The notes under the pieces: generated by a model
Seen by the model: the letters and a program-made list of their open reading frames with translations, nothing else
What the model was told of the DNA's origin: nothing
The model's database searches: none
From: Acidimicrobiales bacterium
GTDB lineage: Bacteria; Actinomycetota; Acidimicrobiia; Acidimicrobiales; Aldehydirespiratoraceae
Reading direction: 5' to 3'
NCBI GenBank assembly: GCA_022425325.1
Contig: JAKMFW010000093.1
Coordinates: 1-64,000 of the forward strand
Length of the DNA stretch: 64,000 nt
Program-made: the position numbers and the translations under genes
Shown here: positions 28,583-36,552 of the stretch, piece after piece
Position numbering within the stretch: the first letter of the stretch is position 1
How the letters are laid out: each line of letters starts with the position of its first letter

Positions 28583-29178
28583 CAGACGATGTCCTGGTTG
28601 TCGATGGTGATGTCGTCAGGGGCGAGCAGCAGGCGTTCGCCGAGTCGCCACGCTGATCCGTCGTGGTGAAGCCAGCGAGCCCCGAGGTTGGCGATGCGTT
28701 CGTGAGCGAGGCCGAAGTGACCTTCGAGGGTGTAGATGATGCCGCCGTGGCTCACGGCGAGGACGTCGCCGTGGCCGCCGGTGGTGGTGAGGATGTCGTC
28801 GAGCGCCGCCAGGACTCGCGTGAGCACGGCTTCGTCGTCCTCCCAGCCGGGCGGCCATTCGCCTCGGTCGAGCATGCCGGGGAACTGTGTATCGATCTCC
28901 GCCCTCGTGAGACCGGAGAACTCACCGGCGTCGCGTTCTTTCAAGCGAGGGTCGACAATCACGGGACCGACACCGAGTGTGGCGGAGATGATCGTGGCGG
29001 TGTGGAGCGCCCGCTCGAGGTCGCTTGCGAAGATGGCATCGAAGGCGCCCGCCTGGTTCGCAGCGCCGCGGGCTTGGGCACGGCCGAGCTCGGAGAGCGG
29101 TGGGTCGGCCTGGCCCTGCCAGCGCCCGACCGCGTTCCACTCCGATTGGCCATGCCGGGCGAGGAGGAGATTCAGCAT
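28582..29178 (-). CDS. histidine phosphatase (phosphoglycerate mutase-like)
   Basis: This 198-residue protein has the catalytic RHGQSEWN near the N-terminus, DPRLKERDAGEFSGL and the second catalytic VSHGGIIY. It is a cofactor-independent-substrate broad phosphatase or a dedicated sugar/vitamin phosphatase; a true glycolytic mutase is usually longer (about 250). ATG 29178 has no clear ribosome site, and TACGGT lies 9 nt upstream. It is divergent from the MoaD-like gene. Confidence 0.85.
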   Translation of the reverse strand: MLNLLLARHGQSEWNAVGRWQGQADPPLSELGRAQARGAANQAGAFDAIFASDLERALHTATIISATLGVGPVIVDPRLKERDAGEFSGLTRAEIDTQFPGMLDRGEWPPGWEDDEAVLTRVLAALDDILTTTGGHGDVLAVSHGGIIYTLEGHFGLAHERIANLGARWLHHDGSAWRLGERLLLAPDDITIDNQDIV

Positions 29179-29254
29179 GTGGCGCTGACCGTAACCAGGC
29201 CCCCTGACGGTGTGGGGGGATGCCCCCCTGTGGAAATCCGGGCATGCTGGAGGC

Positions 29255-29491
29255 ATGGCTCGACTCCGCTTGTTCGCCTCCGCCCGTGAAGCTGCCGGCA
29301 CGGCCAAGGCCGACTTCGCCGGCGCCACCGTCGGCGAGGTGCTCGATGCTGCGGTGGCCGAGTTCGGCGAGGAATTCGCAGGCGTGCTCGGTACCTGCAA
29401 TGTGTGGGTCAACGGTGATCAGGCCGACCGGGATGACGCTGTGGGCGAGGGCGACGAGGTCGCCGTCCTCCCCCCGGTCTCGGGCGGCTGA
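29255..29491 (+). CDS. MoaD/ThiS-like sulfur-carrier protein
   Basis: This 78-residue beta-grasp protein starts MARLRLFASAREAAG and ends in VAVLPPVSGG. The C-terminal Gly-Gly is the site where MoaD/ThiS proteins are adenylated and thiocarboxylated. The first strand and helix match MoaD. No molybdopterin genes adjoin it, so its acceptor enzyme is unknown. GGAGG sits almost against ATG 29255. Confidence 0.82.
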   Translation: MARLRLFASAREAAGTAKADFAGATVGEVLDAAVAEFGEEFAGVLGTCNVWVNGDQADRDDAVGEGDEVAVLPPVSGG

Positions 29492-29502
29492 GTTTCGACC
29501 GG

Positions 29503-29508
29503 TAGGAT
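29503..29508 (+). promoter_or_regulatory. -10 element TAGGAT, leaderless-type (RsiG-like gene)
   Basis: TAGGAT ends 7 nt before GTG 29516, and no Shine-Dalgarno is present. Confidence 0.5.
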
Positions 29509-29515
29509 TGACGCC

Positions 29516-30043
29516 GTGATTCGCGACCTGCAGCGCGTCCTTGAGCCGTCCTATGTGGGTGGTCTCGCCGACGCCCCGATCGAGCAGATTCGGGCGATGC
29601 GTGCCGAGTGCACCGAACTCGAGAACGGGGCGTCCTTCGTTCGGCGGCTCGCTCAGGGCCGCCTCGACCTGCTCGGCGAGGAAGCAACGCGACGGGCCGA
29701 CGGCGCCGGCGGCAACCTCGGAGAACTCGTCAGCGGCCTCGCCGACCTGATGAGTGAGAGCGTGCGCGCAGCTGGCTCGGGCCGCCTCGATCAGGAACTC
29801 GATCCCCCGGAGGCCGTCGTCGGCCCGCTCACCGCAGTTCTCGACGCCAGGGTTGGCCCGTCGGTGATCATGGCAGTAGCGGAGTTGGACGACGACGAAC
29901 TCTCGGCGGCGCGGCAGGCGCTCCAGGATTTCGAGGAAGAACTCTCCAGTACTCGCCGCAGCCTTCATCGTGCAATCGATGTGCTCAATGCCGAACTCGC
30001 CCGTCGCATCGCGTTGGGCGAGTCGTCTGCGTCCCCGAGCTGA
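29516..30043 (+). CDS. RsiG-like c-di-GMP-binding anti-sigma factor
   Basis: This 175-residue, mostly helical protein carries two copies of the RsiG c-di-GMP motif E-x3-S-x2-R-x3-Q-x3-D. Copy 1 is exact: Glu36, Ser40, Arg43, Gln47, Asp51. Copy 2 has Glu140, Ser144, Arg147, His151 (for Gln) and Asp155. In Streptomyces, RsiG bound to c-di-GMP sequesters the sigma factor WhiG (FliA family). The two motif helices with a linker of about 80 residues match the two-motif monomeric form. No sigma factor is in the window. The likely transcript is leaderless. It lies 64 bp upstream of mshA. Confidence 0.8.
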   Translation: MIRDLQRVLEPSYVGGLADAPIEQIRAMRAECTELENGASFVRRLAQGRLDLLGEEATRRADGAGGNLGELVSGLADLMSESVRAAGSGRLDQELDPPEAVVGPLTAVLDARVGPSVIMAVAELDDDELSAARQALQDFEEELSSTRRSLHRAIDVLNAELARRIALGESSASPS

Positions 30044-30106
30044 GTTCGTTTCGTAGGAACCGATCGTGAAGGAATGCATGAGCGTCGTGGTCAGTTGGAG
30101 CATGCG

Positions 30107-31318
30107 GTGACCCGTCTCGCAATGCTGTCGTTGCACACGTCACCGCTCGTCCAGCCGGGCGGCGGTGACGCCGGTGGCATGAACGTCTATGTGCGCGAGC
30201 TCGTGGCCGCGCTCGCCCATGGCGGAGCCGACACCACGGTCTATGTCCGTCGGTGGCGAGATGATCTGCCGAAACGTCTGGCGGTCGAGCCGGGCTTCGA
30301 GGTCGTGCACATCGACGCCGGCGACCCCAACCTCTCGAAGGAGCAGCTGCCCGGTATCGTCGACGAGTTCGCTGACGGGGTGCGCGCCCATCTCGCCATC
30401 GATCCGGCCGATGTGCTGCACGCCAACTACTGGTTGAGCGGGGTGGCTGGTCATCGGCTCAAGCACGAGCTCGATCTGCCGATGGTGTCGACGTTCCACA
30501 CCCTCGCCCGCGTGAAGGCCGAGACAGGTGACGTCGAGCCGCAGAACCGCATCGATGCCGAGTCCGACGTCATTGCGTGCAGCGACATCATCACGGCGAA
30601 CTCCGTGGTCGAGTTGCACGAACTCGTGCGTCATTACGGCGCTGATCCGAGCCGCATCGAGATCGTGCCGCCTGGCGTCGACCACGCCTTCTTCTCACCT
30701 GGTTCCCGCCGCGGTGCTCGTCAGGCGCTCGGCCTCGGCGATGAACCCGTGCTGCTCTTCGTCGGCCGCATCCAGCCGTTGAAGGGTGTCGATGTCGCCG
30801 TAGAGGCGTTGTCGCAGCTGCGTGATCCCCGGGCCCGCATGCTGATCGTCGGGGGCTCGAGCGGGATCGAGGGCGATGATCATGCCGCCGAGGTTCACGA
30901 TCTCATCACCGATCGAGGTCTCGACGATCGCATCACGATGGTGCCGCCTCAGCCCCACCATGTGCTCTCCACCTATTACCGGGCGGCCGACGTCACGATC
31001 GTGCCGAGCCGCTCGGAGTCGTTCGGTCTCGTCGCGCTGGAGTCCGCAGCGTGCGGCACACCGGTCGTCGCTTCCGACGTGGGTGGCTTGCGCACGCTGG
31101 TCGATCATGGCCGCACCGGCCTTCGGGTGCCGGGCCGCGATCCGGATGACTTCGCCGAGGCGGTCGAGCGCATCATCGGCGATCCGATCTTCGCCGGGCG
31201 ACTGTCCGAGCGGGCTGCCGAGGCGGCAACGGCCTACACCTGGACCTCGATGGCGGCTCGCCTGCGGCGGGTGTACGCCGACCTGAGCGAACGCGTCCCT
31301 GTCGATTGCATGGCCTGA
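30107..31318 (+). CDS. mshA: MshA-like glycosyltransferase (mycothiol synthesis)
   Basis: This 403-residue GT4 enzyme contains LSLHTSPLVQPGGGDAGGMNVYVREL, the MshA N-terminal signature, plus GRIQPLKG and ESFGLVALESAACGTPVV of the donor-binding GT-B domain. MshA transfers GlcNAc from UDP-GlcNAc to inositol-3-phosphate, the first mycothiol step, and pairs functionally with the mshC-like gene at position 1. GTG 30107 has GGAG at 6 nt; ATG 30074 is an alternative in-frame start. The stop codon lies inside the first unit of the 31-bp tandem repeat. Confidence 0.85.
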   Translation: MTRLAMLSLHTSPLVQPGGGDAGGMNVYVRELVAALAHGGADTTVYVRRWRDDLPKRLAVEPGFEVVHIDAGDPNLSKEQLPGIVDEFADGVRAHLAIDPADVLHANYWLSGVAGHRLKHELDLPMVSTFHTLARVKAETGDVEPQNRIDAESDVIACSDIITANSVVELHELVRHYGADPSRIEIVPPGVDHAFFSPGSRRGARQALGLGDEPVLLFVGRIQPLKGVDVAVEALSQLRDPRARMLIVGGSSGIEGDDHAAEVHDLITDRGLDDRITMVPPQPHHVLSTYYRAADVTIVPSRSESFGLVALESAACGTPVVASDVGGLRTLVDHGRTGLRVPGRDPDDFAEAVERIIGDPIFAGRLSERAAEAATAYTWTSMAARLRRVYADLSERVPVDCMA

Positions 31319-31468
31319 CCGCCTGCGGTCGGGAAGTGTTGGGGCCTGACCGCCTGCGGTCGGGAAGTGTTGGGGCCTGACCGCCTGCGGTCGGGAAGTG
31401 TTGGGGCCTGACTGCCTGCGGTCGGGAAGTGTTGGGGCCTGACCGCCTGCGGTCGGGGAGTGTTGGCC
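31314..31468 (+). repeat. five tandem copies of a 31-bp repeat with an internal palindrome
   Basis: Units start at 31314, 31345, 31376, 31407 and 31438, with exact 31-bp spacing. Each contains the palindrome GACCGC-CT-GCGGTC and the tail GGGAAGTGTTGGGG. Units 1-3 are nearly identical, unit 4 has one C-to-T change in the palindrome and unit 5 diverges in the tail. The mshA stop codon (31316-31318) is part of unit 1. Each palindrome could form a 6-bp hairpin with a 2-nt loop. Confidence 0.95.
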
Positions 31469-31508
31469 GGGCGTGTCGAAGGTGATGCCGGGCTGTAAGA
31501 CTCGGGTG

Positions 31509-31988
31509 ATGGATCTCGCACCGGCTGCAACTCCCGAGCAACTCGACGCGCTCGAGGCGCAGATCGATGCCTGGCTCGCAGCGGAGCAGGCCGTCAATCC
31601 GATGATCGATGCGGTCGAGAAGGGTGAACGCGAGGTCGGCCATCAGCAGCGTCTCTGGTATGTGCGTCTGCTCGGCGAGGAGAAGGATGTCTGGACGGCG
31701 TACTGGACGATCAACCAACGCATGTTCCGGTTCGAAACATTCGTGATGCCGGCGCCGGAGGAGAACGAGCAGGCGTTCTATGAGCACTTGCTGATGCGTA
31801 ACCGTGAACTCACCGGCATGAATCTCGAGATCGGGGACGAGCATGCGATTTTTCTCGCCGGCTCGCTGCCGATCGCGGCGGTCAACGATGCGGAACTCGA
31901 TCGGGTCCTCGGCTCGATGTGGGCCTATGTCGAGAAGGTGTTCCGTCCTGCCCTGCGCATCGGCTTCGCCAGCCGATTCGGGAGCTAG
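31509..31988 (+). CDS. YbjN-domain protein
   Basis: This 159-residue protein has a helical N-terminus (EQLDALEAQIDAWLAAEQAV) and then the YbjN-like strands RLWYVRLLGEEKDVWTAYWTINQRMFRFETFVMP and the LLMRNRELTGMNLEI helix. YbjN proteins (type III secretion chaperone-like fold) act as putative sensory regulators; the partner is unknown. Neither ATG 31509 nor GTG 31506 has a ribosome site. It ends where the putative proC promoter begins. Confidence 0.75.
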   Translation: MDLAPAATPEQLDALEAQIDAWLAAEQAVNPMIDAVEKGEREVGHQQRLWYVRLLGEEKDVWTAYWTINQRMFRFETFVMPAPEENEQAFYEHLLMRNRELTGMNLEIGDEHAIFLAGSLPIAAVNDAELDRVLGSMWAYVEKVFRPALRIGFASRFGS

Positions 31989-32016
31989 TTGCTTTTCATA
32001 TCTTTTCATGTAGTGT
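31989..32016 (+). promoter_or_regulatory. putative upstream proC promoter with direct repeats in the spacer
   Basis: -35 TTGCTT (31989-31994) and -10 TAGTGT (32011-32016) are separated by 16 bp. Two copies of CTTTTCAT (31992-31999 and 32002-32009) lie in the spacer, exactly 10 bp apart, so a protein could contact both on one face of the helix. Confidence 0.45.
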
Positions 32017-32023
32017 GACGCCC

Positions 32024-32074
32024 GCCGGCGGCGGAGTCACCGCTCGGGGAAGTGTGGTCTTCTCCGCCGCCGGC
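32024..32074 (+). other. 13-bp stem-loop in the putative proC leader
   Basis: GCCGGCGGCGGAG (32024-32036) is exactly complementary to 32062-32074, with a 25-nt loop. The loop contains GGGGAAGTGT, which resembles the tail of the 31-bp repeat units. It begins near the transcript start predicted from TAGTGT. Confidence 0.5.
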
Positions 32075-32084
32075 ACCAGCCCGG

Positions 32085-32090
32085 TACGGT
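32085..32090 (+). promoter_or_regulatory. -10 element TACGGT, leaderless-type (proC)
   Basis: TACGGT ends 7 nt before ATG 32098, and no Shine-Dalgarno is present. It would give a second, leaderless proC transcript downstream of the stem-loop. Confidence 0.4.
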
Positions 32091-32097
32091 GCGCTTC

Positions 32098-32892
32098 ATG
32101 ACGAGTCCGAAGCTCCAGTTCATCGGCGGCGGCAAGATGGCCGAAGCCCTGCTCGGCGGCATGATCGCCACGGGTTGGGCGGCCGCAGAAGAAATCCATG
32201 TGGTCGAACCGTCGGCCGAGCGCCAAGCGATCCTCAGCGATGCGTATCCCTCGTTATCGATTGGTGATGCGCCGGTTGTCGGCGTCGATGCCGTGCTGGC
32301 GGTCAAGCCCCAGATCGCGCCCGAGGTGTTCCCCGGTCTGGCCGCTGCGTCCGTGCCGCGTCTGTTGTCCATCGCCGCTGGCATCACGACGGCGGCGATG
32401 GAAGCGGCGCTGCCGGAGGGCACGGTCGTCGTGCGCTCAATGCCGAACACGCCGGCGCTCGTCGGGCAGGGCATGGCGGCGATCGCCCCCGGCGCCCATG
32501 CCGGCGACGACGACCTCGTGTGGGCCACCTCGATTCTTTCCGCCGTCGGCAGGGTCGTCACCGTGGCCGAGTCAGATCTCGATGCGGTCACCGGCGTGTC
32601 GGGCTCCGGTCCTGCCTACGTCTTTCATCTGGCCGAGGCGCTGACGGCGGCAGGGATCGCGCAGGGTCTCAGCTCCGAGGTCGCCGACACGCTCACCCGC
32701 CAGACCCTGCTCGGTGCGGCGACCCTGCTGAGCGACTCCGGCGAGGATCCGGCCCAGCTGCGCATCAATGTCACCTCGCCCAACGGTACGACGCAGGCCG
32801 GTCTTGAGGTCATGTACGAGCGTGGCTTCGCCGAGGTGATCGACGCGGTCGTGGCGGCGGCAACCGCGAGGTCTGCCGAACTCGGGAGCTAG
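32098..32892 (+). CDS. proC: pyrroline-5-carboxylate reductase
   Basis: This 264-residue enzyme catalyses the last step of proline synthesis, reduction of pyrroline-5-carboxylate with NAD(P)H. The Rossmann loop FIGGGKMAEALLGG (residues about 8-21), VVRSMPNTPALVGQG, GVSGSGPAYVFHLAEAL and the C-terminal VTSPNGTTQAGL are all standard ProC blocks. GTG 32089 is an alternative start. Length is normal for ProC (about 265-275). Confidence 0.95.
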   Translation: MTSPKLQFIGGGKMAEALLGGMIATGWAAAEEIHVVEPSAERQAILSDAYPSLSIGDAPVVGVDAVLAVKPQIAPEVFPGLAAASVPRLLSIAAGITTAAMEAALPEGTVVVRSMPNTPALVGQGMAAIAPGAHAGDDDLVWATSILSAVGRVVTVAESDLDAVTGVSGSGPAYVFHLAEALTAAGIAQGLSSEVADTLTRQTLLGAATLLSDSGEDPAQLRINVTSPNGTTQAGLEVMYERGFAEVIDAVVAAATARSAELGS

Positions 32893-32905
32893 GGAACGCG
32901 GCGGA

Positions 32906-32911
32906 TAGCGT
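32906..32911 (+). promoter_or_regulatory. -10 element TAGCGT, leaderless-type (DUF62 gene)
   Basis: TAGCGT ends 7 nt before GTG 32919, and no Shine-Dalgarno is present. Confidence 0.45.
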
Positions 32912-32918
32912 CAGCGTC

Positions 32919-33845
32919 GTGAACGCCCCCGGTCGTCAGTACGACACGATCTCCTTCCTTTCCGATTTCGGCCACGCCGACGAGTTCGTCGGCGTGGTCC
33001 ACTCCGTGATCCGTTCGATCGCGCCGCAGGTCGGTGTCGTCGACGTCACCCACGGCATCGCCAAGTTCGACACCCGCGCCGGCGGTCTTGCGCTTGCTCG
33101 GGCGGCGAATTACCTCAACCCCGGCATCGTCGTCGCAGTGGTCGACCCCGGCGTTGGTACCAACCGGCGGCCGGTTGCCCTCGAGGTCGGCGACGGCATG
33201 TCGGTGCTGATCGGGCCGGACAATGGCCTGCTCGCCCCTGCGGTCGGCCTGGTGGGTGGCGCCACACGTGCGGTTCACCTCACCAACGAGGACTACCAAC
33301 TGCCGCGTCCCGGAGGAGCGACCTTCGATGGGCGTGACATCTTCGCCCCGGCTGCTGCGCATCTCGCCAACGGCGTGCCAATCACCGAGCTCGGCCCGGA
33401 GATCGATCCCGCCACGCTGCTGCCGGGCGTGTTGCCGATCTCGCGCTTCGAGTCGGGCGAACACGGCCAGGAGCTCGTGTGCGAGGTCCTGTGGGTCGAT
33501 CACTACGGCAACTGCCAACTCAACGTCGATCCGCTCGAGCTGCTGTCGATCACCGACTCGCCCGGCGGTGAGGTAATGGTCACGATCGGCGCAGGCTCGG
33601 CAACGCCCGATGAGCGTGTCGGTGTTCGGGTCGACGCCTACGACCAGATCCCGGCGGGCCGCATCGGTCTCGTCGTGGATTCCAGCGGTTTGCTGTCGAT
33701 CGCGGTCGCGCGTGGCTCGGCGGCTCGCGAACTCGAGCTCGGCGAGGGCATCGAGCTGCGGATCCGTGATCTCGATCCGTCCGACCGGGGTCCCGGCGTC
33801 AGCACGCCGGTACAGCTCGGTCCCCGCCCCTCCGGAGGATTCTGA
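32919..33845 (+). CDS. SAM hydroxide adenosyltransferase (DUF62 / SAM hydrolase)
   Basis: The 308-residue protein begins with FLSDFGHADEFVGVV, followed by VVAVVDPGVGTNRRPVALEV, VLIGPDNGLLAPA and FDGRDIFAPAAAHLANG. These are the blocks of DUF62 enzymes, relatives of the fluorinase/chlorinase SalL that use water to cleave SAM to adenosine and methionine. A C-terminal beta-barrel domain follows from about 185. The physiological role is unclear. The TGA stop overlaps the ATG of the 29-aa gene by 1 nt. Confidence 0.88.
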   Translation: MNAPGRQYDTISFLSDFGHADEFVGVVHSVIRSIAPQVGVVDVTHGIAKFDTRAGGLALARAANYLNPGIVVAVVDPGVGTNRRPVALEVGDGMSVLIGPDNGLLAPAVGLVGGATRAVHLTNEDYQLPRPGGATFDGRDIFAPAAAHLANGVPITELGPEIDPATLLPGVLPISRFESGEHGQELVCEVLWVDHYGNCQLNVDPLELLSITDSPGGEVMVTIGAGSATPDERVGVRVDAYDQIPAGRIGLVVDSSGLLSIAVARGSAARELELGEGIELRIRDLDPSDRGPGVSTPVQLGPRPSGGF

Positions 33846-33934
33846 TGCGCGCAAGTACCACGCTGGTGATCGGCATCCTGCTGCTCGTCATCCTCGGCGC
33901 AGCGGCGTTGCAGTTCGTCTTGCTGGTCGACTGA
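33845..33934 (+). CDS. 29-residue membrane peptide
   Basis: The ATG shares its A with the stop of the SAM hydrolase gene (TGATG), so translation coupling is likely. The peptide is MRASTTLVIGI, then a Leu/Val/Ile/Ala-rich helix ending FVLLVD: one transmembrane helix with a basic N-terminus and an acidic C-terminus. I know of no matching family. The continuous hydrophobic pattern and stop-start overlap argue for a real gene. Confidence 0.5.
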   Translation: MRASTTLVIGILLLVILGAAALQFVLLVD

Positions 33935-34046
33935 GACGAAGACCGACCTCGGGCCCGACGAGACGGTTTTCGGGTTTGTCGGCCGCACCGAAAATGGTCC
34001 GAATCGTCAGGGGGATCGGGCCGCGAACCTGCCAAGATGGTCCGCT

Positions 34047-35546
34047 GTGAACCTCGCGACCCTCTTCGCTGATCATCCCGCAGAACGCACCGCCATCGTC
34101 ACCGGCGGCGACCGCATCACCTACGGGCAATTGTCCGCCGAGGTCGAGAAGACGCGCGGGGTTCTCGTCTCGCTCGGACTTGAACCGGGTGACCGGGTCG
34201 CGATCTTGTCCGCGACCAACTTTCGTTTCGTTCGCGCCTGGTTCGGCATCCTCGGTGCGGGGATGGTCGCCGTGCCGCTCAATCCGCAGAGCCCGGCTCC
34301 CGAGATCGAGCGTGAACTCGCTCAGGTCGGGGCCAAAGCCGTGATCGCCGGTCCGGCCGGTATCGGAGTTCTCGAGCAGGTCGATCGGTCGGTCGTGCCG
34401 ACCCTCCAGCACGTGTTGCGCCCATCGGGGGTCGGTCTGCCCGACTCCGTCGACCTTGACGTGCTGCGAGAGACCGTCGAGCCCGCCCCGATGGTCGAGC
34501 GCGCCGATGGCGATCTCGCCTGCCTGATGTTCACCAGCGGCACCGCCGGCGCACCGAAGGCCGCGATGCTCACCCATGGCAACCTGGCCGCCAATCTCCG
34601 TCAGAACATGGCGACCAGCGGCAAGGTCGTCCGCCCCGACGACGTCGGTCTGTGTGTCCTTCCGCTCTTCCACATCATGGGGCTCAACTCGATCCTGAAC
34701 CTGAGCCTCTACGCCGGGGCCACCCTGGTGCTGCAGGAGCGTTTCGACCCGATGACCGTCTTCGAGATGATCGCCGACGAACAGATCTCGGTGCTGGTCG
34801 GTCCGCCCACGATGTGGGCTGCGCTGAGTCAGGTCGACCTCGTCGCCGACGATGCGCTGAAGACCATCCGCATCGCCGTTTCGGGGGCGGCCACGCTGCC
34901 CAACCGGGTCGTCGAGGAAGTGGCGGGCCGTTTCGGCGTGCGGATCCTCGAGGGTTACGGCCTGACCGAAGCTGCTCCGGGTGTCACCCGCGCAACCGAC
35001 GACGACACCCCGATCGGGTCGATCGGCCGCCCCATGGCCGGCATGGAAGTCCGGATCGTCGACGCCGCAGGCGACGACGTCTACATCGGCGACGAAGGCG
35101 AGATCCTCGTTCGAGGTGGCAATGTCTTCGTCGGCTACCTCGACGACCCCGAGGCCACCGCTCGGGCGATCGATCCTCAGGGTTGGTTGCACACCGGTGA
35201 CATCGCCGTGGTCGACGACGACGGGTTCGTCTACATCGTCGACCGGGCCAAGGACCTCATCATCGTGTCGGGCTTCAACGTCTTCCCCGCGGAGGTCGAG
35301 CGGGTGCTCAACGCCCATCCGGGCGTCGTCGAATCGGGTGTTGTCGGTGTGCCCCACCCGCACACCGGCGAGTCGGTCAAGGCGTTCATCGTGGCCGAGC
35401 CGGGCCGAGTTCTCGAAGAGGACGACCTGATCGAGTGGTGCGCCACCGAACTCGCCCGTTACAAGTGCCCGACCAAGATCGACCTCGTCGACGAGATCCC
35501 TCGGGGGCTCGGCGGCAAGATCATCCGGCGAGAACTCGGCGCGTGA
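34047..35546 (+). CDS. acyl-CoA synthetase / AMP-dependent ligase
   Basis: This 499-residue ANL-superfamily ligase has P-loop LMFTSGTAGAPKAAMLTHG (near residue 160), the A5 motif EGYGLTEAAP, A7 WLHTGDIAVVDDDGFVYIVDR and A10 IPRGLGGKIIRREL with the catalytic Lys of GGKI. It resembles medium/long-chain fatty acid-CoA ligases; the chain length is unknown. GTG 34047 is the start. Its TGA overlaps the next GTG by 3 nt (GTGA), so the two genes are coupled. Confidence 0.9.
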   Translation: MNLATLFADHPAERTAIVTGGDRITYGQLSAEVEKTRGVLVSLGLEPGDRVAILSATNFRFVRAWFGILGAGMVAVPLNPQSPAPEIERELAQVGAKAVIAGPAGIGVLEQVDRSVVPTLQHVLRPSGVGLPDSVDLDVLRETVEPAPMVERADGDLACLMFTSGTAGAPKAAMLTHGNLAANLRQNMATSGKVVRPDDVGLCVLPLFHIMGLNSILNLSLYAGATLVLQERFDPMTVFEMIADEQISVLVGPPTMWAALSQVDLVADDALKTIRIAVSGAATLPNRVVEEVAGRFGVRILEGYGLTEAAPGVTRATDDDTPIGSIGRPMAGMEVRIVDAAGDDVYIGDEGEILVRGGNVFVGYLDDPEATARAIDPQGWLHTGDIAVVDDDGFVYIVDRAKDLIIVSGFNVFPAEVERVLNAHPGVVESGVVGVPHPHTGESVKAFIVAEPGRVLEEDDLIEWCATELARYKCPTKIDLVDEIPRGLGGKIIRRELGA

Positions 35547-36538
35547 CCGACGGCGGTGTCCGGGTCGAGCGCGTCGGCGACGGCCCGATCATCACGCCGG
35601 CCAGTCATCCCAGCATCGGCACCAATATTCAGGGCCCGTCGGTCATCCGTGCGCCTGCGTGGCTGGCGGATCCCCTCGGCCGGTACCTCTGTTACTTCGC
35701 CGACCACAAGGGCTCGTTCATCCGGCTCGCCTACGCCGACGCAATCGAGGGGCCGTGGACCATCCACCAGCCCGGCTCGCTGCGGCTGTCCGACTCCGGC
35801 TTCCTTGTCGAGGATCTCGTGATCGATGCCGAGACGCTCGAGCGGATCACCACCCGCTATCGAGCGGTGCTCGGTGACCAGGTGCCGGCCTCGCTGCACG
35901 ATGACCTCGTCACCGCCCACATCGCCTCGCCTGACGTGCACGTCGACGATGGCCGACGCGAGATCGTGATGTACCTGCACGGCCTGGAGGCGCTCGGTGA
36001 TCAGCGAACACGAGCGGCGGTGTCGACCGACGGGATCCACTTTCAGGCGACTCCCGAGACCCACGGCCCGTCGTACTTCCGATGCTTTCGTCACGACGGC
36101 TGGTGGTACGCCCTCGCCATGCCGGGCCGGTTCTTTCGGTCCCGTAATGGCCGCACCGGGTTCGAGGAAGGGCCCACACTGTTCGGGCCTGACATGCGCC
36201 ACAGTGCGGTGCGGGTCGTCGAGGGAGCCAGCGGCGCCGAACTCGAGGTGTTCTGGACTCGGGTCGGCGACGCCCCCGAACGCATCCTGCGCTCGCGCGT
36301 GTCGATCGCCGGGCCGTGGGAGCGCTGGTGCGAGATCGACGAGCCGGTCGAGGTGCTGCGCCCCGAATATGCCTACGAGGGAGCTGACGAGCCGTGTGTG
36401 CCGTCGATCCGTGGCGCCGTCGACGAGCCGGTCAATCAGCTGCGCGATCCGTGCCTGTTCTGTGACCCCGGTGACGGGACCTGGTGGCTGTTCTACGCGG
36501 TGGCGGGCGAATCGGGGATCGCCGTCGCTCGCTTGTGA
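35543..36538 (+). CDS. five-bladed beta-propeller protein (GH43/62-like)
   Basis: This 331-residue protein shows repeated blade patterns: YLCYFADHKGSFIRLAYADAIEGPW, REIVMYLHGLEALGDQRTRAAVSTDGIHF, WWYALAMPGRFFRSRNGRTGF, LEVFWTRVGDAPERILRSRV and TWWLFYAVAGESGIAVARL. These short aromatic strands with DG turns are typical of GH43-type five-bladed propellers. No signal peptide is present and the catalytic Asp/Glu trio is not clear, so a hydrolase role is only a possibility. It overlaps the acyl-CoA ligase stop by GTGA. The stop lies next to the rex operator region. Confidence 0.65.
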   Translation: MTDGGVRVERVGDGPIITPASHPSIGTNIQGPSVIRAPAWLADPLGRYLCYFADHKGSFIRLAYADAIEGPWTIHQPGSLRLSDSGFLVEDLVIDAETLERITTRYRAVLGDQVPASLHDDLVTAHIASPDVHVDDGRREIVMYLHGLEALGDQRTRAAVSTDGIHFQATPETHGPSYFRCFRHDGWWYALAMPGRFFRSRNGRTGFEEGPTLFGPDMRHSAVRVVEGASGAELEVFWTRVGDAPERILRSRVSIAGPWERWCEIDEPVEVLRPEYAYEGADEPCVPSIRGAVDEPVNQLRDPCLFCDPGDGTWWLFYAVAGESGIAVARL

Positions 36539-36552
36539 ACTCGTGAAGCCTC

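Noticed and set aside
31314-31468. The 31-bp array as a CRISPR
   Set aside because: Units are directly abutting with no spacers and no cas genes are present.
31173-31597. Reverse-strand frames across the repeat encoding repeated RPQAVRPQHFPTAGG peptides
   Set aside because: They arise only because the 31-bp repeat cycles through all three frames; no start signal or family resemblance.
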